NCBI GenBank assembly: GCA_003635195.1
Contig: PYIY01000099.1
Location: 1 to 64,000, forward strand
Length of the DNA stretch: 64,000 nt
Direction: 5' to 3'
Source of the DNA: Candidatus Poribacteria bacterium
GTDB taxonomy: Bacteria; Poribacteria; WGA-4E; WGA-3G
The position numbers and the translations under genes were made by a program. Shown piece after piece: positions 51,217 to 61,000 of the stretch. Below the pieces are notes generated by a model. It was not told the DNA's origin. It saw nothing but the letters and a program-made list of their open reading frames with translations, and did no database searches. The number at the start of each line of letters is the position of its first letter. Positions within the stretch are counted from its first letter, which is position 1.

Positions 51217-52653
51217 ATGTCTATGGAAACCGAGAATAAAAAACGCGCCATTGTTATTGGAGGCGGCATCACAGGGTTAGCCGCGTGCTATCGCTTACAA
51301 CGCGAGGCAGCACAGCGCAATATCCCAATTGATGTCACGCTCCTTGAGGCGACCGGACGCGTGGGGGGTGTTATCCAGACCGAACACCGAGACGGGTTTC
51401 TCATTGAACACGGTCCCGATGCCTTTATCTCCACAAAACCGGCGGCAAAGACCTTGTGTGAGGAACTCGGAATCGCAGATCAATTCATCGGCACCAACCC
51501 CAAAGTCCGTCGGAGTTTTGTCGTACGAAAAGGCGTTCTGCACCCTGTACCTGAAGGTTTTTACATGATGGCACCAGGGTCCCTAAAGCCCTTTCTAAAA
51601 ACCCCACTTTTCAGTTGGCGCGGTAAATTGCGGATGGCAATGGACCTCTTTATCCCCCGTAGAGAAAGGGACATTGATGAAGCCGTCGCCCATTTCGTCA
51701 GGCGACGGCTCGGTACCGAAGCCTTTACACGAATGGCGCAACCGATGATAGGCGGTATCTATACGTCGGATGCCGAAAATTTGAGCCTAAAAGCAACCTT
51801 TCCAAGATTCTTGGAGATGGAGAAAACACACGGGAGCATTATCAAAGCACTCCGCGCACAAAAAAAACAGGCGGCCGAAACCAGCCGAGACACCAGCGGC
51901 CCACGTTATAGTCTTTTTTTGTCCTTCAAATCAGGAATGCAGCAACTAATTGATACGCTTACCGGCATCTTATCCGATAGTATTAGGTTAAATACGCGGG
52001 TCGAACATATCCAGCAAGATACCGATGACACGGGGTGGCGTGTTGCGCTCTCCACTGGAGAAATCCTAAATTCAGAACTTCTCTGTATCGCACTTCCAGC
52101 CGTGCAAACAAGCGCGCTCGTCCGGAGCATATCAAATCCACTTGCTACCAAACTCGATGCAATTCCCTACGCCTCTTCTGCAACGGTTAATTTAGCGTTT
52201 CGCCGTGGAGATATTGCACACCCGTTAGACGGTATGGGATTCGTTGTCCCTGCCACGGAAAACCTATCGCTTATTGGGTGTTCGTTCAGTAGCGTCAAGT
52301 TTGAAAACCGCGCCCCAGAAGAACACATCTTGTTACGTGTCTTCGTCGGCGAACCCACTGCTAAAAACACCGAAGCCGATCTTATTCAATTATGTCAAAC
52401 TGATTTAACACCGCTCCTCGGTATTGAACACCCACCGCTGTTCGCCACTGTTAGCAAACACACACAGGCAATGGCGCAATATCAAGTAGGTCACCAAGGT
52501 GTTGTTGATGATATAGAACGGCTCACGAGCGAGTGGCAAGGACTTGCTCTCGCAGGAAATGGTTACCACGGGATAGGCATCCCCGACTGTATCCGAAGCG
52601 GGGAGACCGCAGCGATTTCACTCTTAGATGCTCTTTGTGAGGCAGTCCCATGA
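51217..52653 (+). CDS. hemY: Protoporphyrinogen/coproporphyrinogen oxidase (HemG/HemY type)
   Basis: About 478 residues from ATG 51217 (AGGAG 4 nt before) or ATG 51223. FAD-binding GGGITGLAACYRL, VTLLEATGRVGGVIQTEHRDGFLIEHGPDAF, GGIYTSDAENLSLKATFPRF, and C-terminal LALAGNGYHGIGIPDCIRSGETAA. An oxygen-dependent flavoprotein that oxidises protoporphyrinogen IX or coproporphyrinogen III. Its TGA overlaps the ATG of the cytochrome gene (ATGA), showing translational coupling. Confidence 0.94.
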   Translation: MSMETENKKRAIVIGGGITGLAACYRLQREAAQRNIPIDVTLLEATGRVGGVIQTEHRDGFLIEHGPDAFISTKPAAKTLCEELGIADQFIGTNPKVRRSFVVRKGVLHPVPEGFYMMAPGSLKPFLKTPLFSWRGKLRMAMDLFIPRRERDIDEAVAHFVRRRLGTEAFTRMAQPMIGGIYTSDAENLSLKATFPRFLEMEKTHGSIIKALRAQKKQAAETSRDTSGPRYSLFLSFKSGMQQLIDTLTGILSDSIRLNTRVEHIQQDTDDTGWRVALSTGEILNSELLCIALPAVQTSALVRSISNPLATKLDAIPYASSATVNLAFRRGDIAHPLDGMGFVVPATENLSLIGCSFSSVKFENRAPEEHILLRVFVGEPTAKNTEADLIQLCQTDLTPLLGIEHPPLFATVSKHTQAMAQYQVGHQGVVDDIERLTSEWQGLALAGNGYHGIGIPDCIRSGETAAISLLDALCEAVP

Positions 52654-53681
52654 ATCTTAGGGCAATACATTGGAGCATCGTCGGCGTAAGTTTCGGACTC
52701 TTCGGATGTGTATTAATTATATTAACTGTTAACCTGACGCTGCGTGCCGAAGACAATACATATCGCGTGATAGAGGCATATCAAGGGTTTCAGGACGGTA
52801 AGTGTAAAAGCTGCCACCCCGCTATCTGGAGAGAATGGGAGAATTCGATGCACGCGAAAGCATGGGTTGATGAAATCTACCAGACCGCCGCAAAGCAGGT
52901 CGCCGACAGGGAAACGAAATGCGATCAGTGTCATGCCCCCCAACCGATTCTCATTACAGGCGTTGGAAAAATGCCAAAACTAAGAGACAAACAACGGGAG
53001 GCGGGTGTCTCATGTCTCGTCTGTCACCTCGATGCACACGGGGCAATGAACGGACCGCCAGCAAGTGCGGAAACCTATTTTCACCCAAACGTTACCAATC
53101 CCATCTATACCGAACCGACAGGGCTTTGTGGCACCTGTCACGGTCAACAAAGTGTTCCTGAGCATGACCAAGTTTCCAGTTTCCGAAATAGCAAATTCGC
53201 CGAAGGCGATACGAGTTGCGCGACATGTCACATGCCAGTTGTAACGCGCTTACAAAGCACAACAAGCCATGAAAGCATCAAAGGTAGGAAGCATACGTGG
53301 CGCGGGAGTCGCAGCGTCGCACAACTCAAGCGTGCAGCGACCCTTCAACTTCGATACGCAGATGGAAAAATGGAGGTGAAACTTCAAAGTAGAACAGGCC
53401 ACATCTTACCCGGGGGGACATTGCGAACTATCGCGCTTGAAATCACACTTCTCGCACCAGATAATACCGAACGCCAGAAACAACAAATCTCAATTTCTGC
53501 CAAGAATGAGAACCGACTGCTTCCAAACGAAAACAGAACTTACGCTTTTGATGTGGCATCCGCTGCAACTGGCGACACAATTAAAGCGCGCTTAATATAT
53601 CAGCTGACACCCGATACCCCCGAACCCAAGCGAATCTTGATGGTAGAGAAAACGCACATCCTCGAGCCCCAGACCCGGTAG
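52650..53681 (+). CDS. Membrane-anchored penta-haem c-type cytochrome
   Basis: 343 residues starting within the hemY stop (ATGA overlap). N-terminal transmembrane anchor (IVGVSFGLFGCVLIILTVNL), then five CxxCH motifs: CKSCH (52-56), CDQCH (91-95), CLVCH (122-126), CGTCH and CATCH. The spacing and motifs resemble cytochrome c554/NrfA-related multihaem families. The C-terminal 110 residues form a beta-rich domain (MEVKLQSRTGHILPGGTLRTIALEI). Likely periplasmic electron transfer. Co-translation with haem synthesis genes is fitting. Confidence 0.88.
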   Translation: MNLRAIHWSIVGVSFGLFGCVLIILTVNLTLRAEDNTYRVIEAYQGFQDGKCKSCHPAIWREWENSMHAKAWVDEIYQTAAKQVADRETKCDQCHAPQPILITGVGKMPKLRDKQREAGVSCLVCHLDAHGAMNGPPASAETYFHPNVTNPIYTEPTGLCGTCHGQQSVPEHDQVSSFRNSKFAEGDTSCATCHMPVVTRLQSTTSHESIKGRKHTWRGSRSVAQLKRAATLQLRYADGKMEVKLQSRTGHILPGGTLRTIALEITLLAPDNTERQKQQISISAKNENRLLPNENRTYAFDVASAATGDTIKARLIYQLTPDTPEPKRILMVEKTHILEPQTR

Positions 53682-53721
53682 GAGCGGTTTGCAACCGCAC
53701 CGGACTTATCCCAGGTCTGGG
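53668..53721. repeat. Dispersed palindromic repeat, copy C
   Basis: Outer arms CCCAGACC (53668-53675) and GGTCTGGG (53714-53721) enclose cggtaggagcggtttgcaac and cgcaccggactt. It overlaps the end of the cytochrome gene. The core matches copy B; the outer arms have a different sequence but are again complementary. Confidence 0.75.
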
Positions 53722-53735
53722 GGATTTACGCTGTA

Positions 53736-54476
53736 CTATGCATTCATATTCGGCAACGAATCAAAACCGAGCAACCGTTTTAGTGTCGGCGTGGCGCGCG
53801 CGATAACTTCATCAGATACCAATTTGAGGTGTGCTTGTTGGGGTTTCAAGATAGAACGACAGAAAAAACCGAGTAACCCAACACGCGGCTCATTCGTTAT
53901 ATTTCTTGAAGAACCGTGCCATATTGCACCGTTAACAATGAGAACAGATCCCCGCGGTCCACAGATTTGCAACTCGTCGGTATATTCAACACCCGATTCA
54001 GGCACTGCCTCAAGCCGTCGGTGACTCCCTGGCACACAACTGGTGGCTCCATTTTCAAGCGTCCAGTCGTCTAAAAACCAGACACTGTTAGCAACCAGTG
54101 GGAAATTCGGGCGCGGGGTCGGCAAGCCAGACAGTGGATAATCAATATGGAGACCAGCATCTGGCGCGCCGGGATAAAGCACATTCACTGTAAAGGAACT
54201 CAATGTGCAATCGTCGCCGAGTAGATACGCCATCGCGGCAAGCATCTTCGGCTCTTGGATCGCCTCTTCAAAAATCTCGCCTTTGTCAACGAGATTCCAG
54301 ACGCGTTGCGCGCTCTCATTCGCAAGGTATGTATGGCTTTTACCGGTTTCTCGCTCTGCCGCAGCGAGTGCCAAAGAACGCTCCCGAAGTCGTGCAGTCG
54401 TATCCAGCGGTATCAGACTTTCAAGAAGCAAAAAACCGTCTTCGTCAAGTTGGTCTTTTTCAGGTTCAGTTAACAT
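53736..54476 (-). CDS. Phytanoyl-CoA dioxygenase (PhyH) family protein, second copy
   Basis: 246 residues from ATG 54476. The frame opens at a TTG (54497) without a site; AAGGAA lies about 6 nt before 54476. Motifs YPGAPDAGLHIDYPLSGL (HxD), NSVWFLDDWTLENGATSCVPGSHRR, VNGAIWHGSSRNITNEPRVGL (distal H and R). Fe(II)/2-oxoglutarate oxygenase of unknown substrate. It is only distantly similar to the PhyH protein at 26161, so the two probably act on different compounds. Confidence 0.88.
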   Translation of the reverse strand: MLTEPEKDQLDEDGFLLLESLIPLDTTARLRERSLALAAAERETGKSHTYLANESAQRVWNLVDKGEIFEEAIQEPKMLAAMAYLLGDDCTLSSFTVNVLYPGAPDAGLHIDYPLSGLPTPRPNFPLVANSVWFLDDWTLENGATSCVPGSHRRLEAVPESGVEYTDELQICGPRGSVLIVNGAIWHGSSRNITNEPRVGLLGFFCRSILKPQQAHLKLVSDEVIARATPTLKRLLGFDSLPNMNA

Positions 54477-55068
54477 GGATATTTTCCTTAAATACAATTT
54501 TTTGTTGACAGTTTAAGTGTTTTGTGGTAATATGTCAAACAGATTGTTGATTTCTGATTAAAATCGTCAGAATTCTGCATCCAAAATTCAGATTTTGGTT
54601 TGACATGTTTTTAAAATTGTGGTATCATATATAAGCGAACTGCAATTTAATCGATGATATACCGATGCGGCGGGAATAACTTTTTCACCGATTGCATAAA
54701 CATCACAACTGCAGGGCGATTTTGGTTACAGGTTTTCGTTCCTGTAACGCGAATGACTCTGGCATGTAACGATTAAATGCTTGCTTAATTTTACTACTTT
54801 TTGCTAAAATAAATAACAGAAAATTCCCGCAGGGTCAAACATGGAAATTAGATGCCCCTTTCTTTATGTTCTGACTTGTGCCATAGGTTACGCCAACCCT
54901 ATCCTACGGTTACATCGGTATCGGGAAATTTTAATGCTCGTTGGTAAGATGTTAATTGGATGGGCAAACATCATACCCCGGTCGTCTTTGTCGTATTCTC
55001 GCTTGCCCATCTAAGAAACTCAGTACTTAGTCTTGCGAGCGCGCAGACTTAACGAGGAGGATGAGTTA
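54477..55068. other. Intergenic region with a long 5' leader, 590 bp
   Basis: No gene seen. It contains the promoter at 54600-54628 and a leader of about 430 nt to the ATG at 55069. Hairpins in it include GTTACAGG/CCTGTAAC (54725-54748) and GATGGGCAA/TTGCCCATC (54959-55011). The leader is long enough to be regulatory, but I recognise no riboswitch. Confidence 0.55.
54600..54628 (+). promoter_or_regulatory. Promoter of the giant surface-protein gene
   Basis: TTGACA (54600-54605), 17-bp spacer, TATCAT (54623-54628). Confidence 0.65.
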
Positions 55069-58000
55069 ATGAAAAAACAACGAACATCACTCGTTTGTTT
55101 TTTGATTTTTACATTGTGTGTTTTTTACACCGCAATTCCGAACACTGTTTTCGGGCAAGAAGAGGATGCATCTCTCGCTGAACAAGTTATTGAAGAGCAC
55201 GGCGAAACGCTACAACGTGCGGATCTTCAAGAGGTTGTGTTGCTGGTTTTGGACACCGTTAGAGATCCATTGTTTCTACAAAACCCTCAAGTTATAGCTT
55301 TGGGGGGTTTGGATGGTGTTTTAGATTTTGTCCTTGCGACTCCAGCTGCCCTACTTGTAGCTGTCCCTGACGCAGATCCTAAATATGTCCAGATACTTGG
55401 GACAGATGAGGGAGTCCGAAGTCTCCTTATGGATTCAAATTTCCGGACTGTGTTAAAGGATCCGGATCCAGCAGGGGTTAACGCAATTAAAGCGTTCGTA
55501 GCTCCGCCTGATACTGATCCGGGTGATACCACTGATCCAGGTGATACTACCGATCCGGGTGATACTACCGATCCGGGTGATACCACTGATCCGGGTGATA
55601 CCACTGATCCGGGTGATACCACTGATCCGGGTGATACCACTGATCCAGGTGATACTACTGATCCAGGTGATACTACCGATCCGGGTGATACCACTGATCC
55701 AGGTGATACTATTACACCGCCGCCCCCACCACCGCCAGTTGAACAGGCGGCTCCGTTTGATCGAATAATGCCTACAGATGAGTCCCTTTTGGACGATTCG
55801 CGGCTTGGTGGACTCTCGATGAACAGAATCTCTGGACGGAGATTTGTAGCCGATATTTTTCAGAGTGCTACAGGACAACCTATTCAGACGCTTGAAACGC
55901 TTACCGGACAAACACAAGATCAATTGGTAAGGATGGTGGTTGAAGAGATCGCTAAGTCAGTGCCTAAAGAAGTCCCTTTCCCAAAAAATCAGATTCTGAA
56001 TTTTTTGAAAAGCAATGATGTCCGAATTTTCGCTGGAAAATTAAATGAAATGGATTTGGATTTGGAGCACGGGCTGGATAACGAGAATTTTGGGAACGCG
56101 ATTATGCCCATGCCGCTTGACCTTATCTATGACGATAGGATGGGCGATCAAACCGACCCAAACCGGAAATATCTAACCCGCGATAGCTTGAACCTTTACG
56201 TACGCGTGCCGTCAACGGACATCGGGGGTGTTAAGTTTAGCTCCAGTGATGGGCGTCTACAGAAAGACGGTCAGCGGGTGGGAGATCCAGCGGTCCTCGG
56301 TTCAGAGACTATCCCGTATGTTTTCCGGTTAGAGGAAGCCCTCGCTGCTACCAACTTGCCCGCGTGGCCAGCACTTGAAAATGATCTCGAGCAGCTTTTT
56401 GCTGAGGTTACCCTTCGATACTCAAATAGTGGACTGGCTCCAGAAGATTTTGCTGGCGTGCCCATGGAACCTAAGTTTGGACCAGAAGGCGTTGTGTGGG
56501 AAGCCCAGGTAGATGTCACACCAGGAAACAATTATTACTACTTTGATGTGGTACTCGCCATACCAGTAACGTTAGAGATTCTGGATCGAAGCGAACTCCA
56601 GAGGCTTGTTGAAGAAGCAAGTAACGGTAATCTTCCTACAATAGGGGATGTTTTAAACGCAACGACCCAATTAGAGATTAGTATGTGGGCGATGCCAGAT
56701 CCCCGCAACCTCCAATTGCGGGATCGCGGACTTGTTAATGCTTTATTTGATGGCAAATTTAGAACGGAACTCAACGCGGCTCTGGGGCCGATAATCGCTC
56801 AGTCCCTTGCGACTGGACAAGTGCCCTCCGTCCAAGAAGTGGTGCAGGCACTTGGAAGGCGTCAGGCGAAACTTCAAAATATACTGTTGCGTAATGCTAT
56901 CTCAGCAGTAATGCGATTTGAAGAAGCATTCGACCCGATGTTGGCTTCTGTTTTTACTGTTCCAAAAATTGATCCTGAATCCGAATCGCTCTGGGTTGCT
57001 TCATTTGATAATATTCAGAATGGCAGCTATTTCGTGGGTGCTGTTGTCCATGATGTGGACGGGAACGAACTCGATCAGATGTGGAGCGATATCAGGATCG
57101 ATACCAAAGCACCGGAAGCCGATGTTGCAATAAGTGCAGGCGATAACACAAACGTTTATCAGAACAACGAGGGTGTTTACGTTGCCACTGCTCCAAACCC
57201 TGGTGCTGCTACCTTACAGATCACTGGTATACCGGGAATGGGACCCAGCGATTATGTCGCAGAGGGCTACGGCTATCTTTTTTACCAAATAATTGGGTTG
57301 AATCCAGAAGATGGAACCCCATACCGGGGTGATTCATCACTTCAACGTCCCAACACTTGGATGCCGTTGACCCCTGAAGCAACCGTGCTCGCCTCAACGA
57401 TATGGGAGCAAACCATAGAACAACTTGTAGATCAAGGTGTACTTCCTGAAGAAATGGAATTCGGTGGTGCAACGCTACCGACGAAAACCATAACCTTGGA
57501 CCTTGTGTTGGCTTTTCTTGGGACCGACCTCGGGCTTGGATTCATACAGAATGCCTTAAACCCCGCGCTTAAAACTGTTGGTGATTTGCTCAATATGCCT
57601 CTGCAGTTGGATGATAAAGCAACACAATTGCTCGTTGAAGTTTTCGGGACAACAGTTGACCTCATTAATCATGTGCCGGTTACTTACGGGGATAATAATC
57701 TCATGATGCTTGCGCAAATTGGGGAAGATATCCTTGTAGGGGATTACGGCATCCGCGCAATGGGGATTGATACGCTCTTCAATGTCAGTTCTCATACCGC
57801 ACCAACACGACTCAGAATCGTTGATTACGACGACCCGGCACAGATGAACCGTGCAAGCATAGTCCTTGTCAGTATCGGTGATCGTAACGGTGATGGTGTC
57901 GTTGATGAACGGTATGAACACGGTACTATCTACGCAAATACGACACAAGGTGTGGAATTAACGATCAAGATTGACGAGCACCCGCATTTCTTAGCAGGTA

Positions 58001-61000
58001 TCGTGGTAGAATACCAAGGTGCAGATGGGAATTGGCAACCGTCACCGGTTACACTCAGTGCAGCTGAACTCGCTGGCACACAAGCTGGCGCGGAATTCAA
58101 GGTGACGTTTGATGTCCCCGATGCTCTCTTTAATGCATTGCTGGCTGCAGGTGACACTGTCATGGTGCGTGCCGTGGCAACTAACCAACTCGGGATCGCA
58201 GATGCTGAACCGATGGAATTCCCAATCAAGTTGGATCCCGGTATTTACCCGCCTGAAGTGTTGAGACTTGAAGTTGATGAAGCGTCCATCACGATGCGTA
58301 ACCCAGATAGTGATGGCCCACAAGGGATGGTCACTATTAACGCATACACGGAACCACAGACCGGTCCACAGACTGTCGGCGTTCGGTTTGTCGCTACGCT
58401 GGGCGATGGAGAACCGATAGAACTCGGCACTGCTACTCGTGATGATAGTCTCGTTGATGCTGTTCAATCCGCAGTTGATGCCGCAGTTGAAGGTGCTGAC
58501 GCTCCGATCAATATTGACAAAGCAGTATGGTCGCTTGAGGTAGATACGACGACATTGGCGGATACCATCACCAAGGATAGTCCCGCCGCACGGGATGCTT
58601 CCAAGGATGATAACCAGTATACCATCAGTGCTTTTGCTGTCAGCATGGATGACACAGCATGGCCCTCTGATGCTACAACGATGCTCTCCGTTGACAATGT
58701 TGATGATGTTGGACCACTTGGACCAACGAACATCACCGCTATTGCTAACGCTAATGGTATGGTTGAAGCCGATACGCATCGTGGACTCGTTGACGAAAAT
58801 GATCCGTCAGTCGTGCCACAGAGTATTACGCTTACCATTGAACCAGAAGCCGAGCGGAAAACTTACTCATCGGTGATGTTGGTCAGTGATCCTGAAATTA
58901 ATGCTGCTCTCATCAGTGACATAACCGAAACCGCTGAAAGCAGTGGCGTTTTCATGGTAACCGTTGACATAGGTGCCTTGGGTATTGAAGGAAACGGCAC
59001 TTATAAACTCCACGCCTTGGTTGATGACGAACCTAAAAACGGGCAGGACGGTGCGTCTCCGGAAAGCACGGTGCACGTCAAGAATTACGAGCGTCCAGAT
59101 CCCGCTGTTTTCAAGTTAATGGTAGATGTTGGCACAGAGAAAAACATTGATAGTGGTGGCCCACAAGGGACGTTTACGTTCACAGGCTACACTATTGAGC
59201 AGAATTCGCCGCCTATTGAGTCGATTCGTTTGGAAGCAAAACGCGCCAACGATCCAGATACAGGTTGGACAACAATCGGCACCGGCGATGCCAGCACCTC
59301 TGTTGACATTGAAGATGCAGCACTCCCCGGTGTTTTTGATCACTTGGTCGGTATTGCTGCTGAAGGCACTGAGGCAGGTAATAGATCCGTTGTCGCTATT
59401 GATGCAACCAATAAACAGTGGGTTGTTTCCGTAGATACGAGGACAGTACTGAAAGATAAAGATACTATCACCAAGGATAGTCCCGCCGCACGGGATGCAT
59501 CCAAGGATGACAATCAGTATACAGTTCGCGCTTTTGCCGTTGACGCAAACGGAAAAGAGTGGCCCTCTGATGCTACAGCAATGTTCTCACTCGACAACAT
59601 TGACGATGTCGCACCACTCGCACCGACAAGCATTAGCGTAACAAGTGTTGACGGCGTTGACACTGTCTTTGAAACCGCTGAAGATGGTAGTTCCACTGTT
59701 GGTGGACTCGTCGATAAATATGATGACGCTGTCGCATCCCCGGTGGCTACATTTACAATTGAACCGATAGCGGATCGGAAGACTTACGAGTCAGTCAGAC
59801 TCGCAATGTATCCTGAAGGTGCGCTCGTCGGTGAGATAACCGAAACTGCCGAAGGCAGTGGTGTTTTCATGGTAACTGTTGATGTCGGCACACTCGCTGA
59901 CGGTGAGACATACCTTGAGAACGGGACCTATGTGTTCCAAGCGCTCGCGAAAGATGAGTTTGGCAATGAGGAAACTGACGGTTCTCAAATCTCGGTAACT
60001 GTTGAAAATACTTACCGACCGGCTCCCGAAGTTTTGGTAATCGCCGTAGATCCCGAAAGCATTACACAGACGAACCCAGATAGTGGTGCACCGCAGGGAA
60101 CTATTGCGTTGAATGCTCGCTCACACGAGATAACATCTCCACCGATTTCTGGCATGCGCTATGAAGTCAAACGTCCAGGCGACGAAGCGTGGGTAGATGT
60201 TGGCACTGCCACTGAACCTATGATCGTTAGCGATGTTTCGGATGCAGAACTTGCCGATTTCGTTGGCGACGTAGCTAGTGCAGCAGCGAGTGCAACAGAA
60301 GCCAACGAGAGTGGTGAAGCCACTATTGTACCGATCAACCGCAGCCAGACGTATCAAGAATGGACGCTTCCGGTAGACACAACGATGATTATGCCTGATG
60401 CGGAGGATAAGGGCGATACCATTACTGCTGATAGTCCGGCCGCACGCGATGCTTCTAAAGACACTAACCAGTATATGGTGCGTGTAACCGCAATCGCTGA
60501 AGCAGACGGCAGCGAAACCATGTCTGCTGATGGCATTACAGCACATTTCTCGGTTGACAATGTTGACGATGTCGAACCTCTCGGTCCGACGAACATTGTC
60601 GCTGTTGCTGACGTTGCTGGTCCGATTGAAGCAAACGAAGATGGTAGTTATACTGTCGGCGGGATTGTTGATGATACAGTTCCTTCACCGATAGCAATAT
60701 TTACCGCTGAACCGACTGCTGATCCTATGACTTACGCCTCAGTGAACTTGGTGCAAACCACTGGAGACAGTGCTGAAACTGTTGCCGAAGGCGAAGCCGG
60801 TGTTCTTGACCTTACAATTGATGTCGGAATGCTTGAAAATGGGACTTATATGTTCCACGCTTTAGCCGTTGATGAATTCGGGAACGTGCAAACCGATGAA
60901 TCACCGATGATAACGGTCCACGTACTGAACTTCCGAGTCGCTGATGTTACTGACATAGCAGTCATTGCTGTAGATGGTACGGACGTTGCGGAACCACCCG

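Noticed and set aside
55516..55713. Possible CRISPR-like array because of regular short repeats
   Set aside because: Units are 18 bp, contiguous, without spacers, and stay in frame as DPGDTT codons, so this is a coding minisatellite.
55287..55923. Frames opposite the DPGDTT repeat (e.g. repeated GSVVSP)
   Set aside because: Their apparent repeats are simply the reverse reading of the minisatellite.
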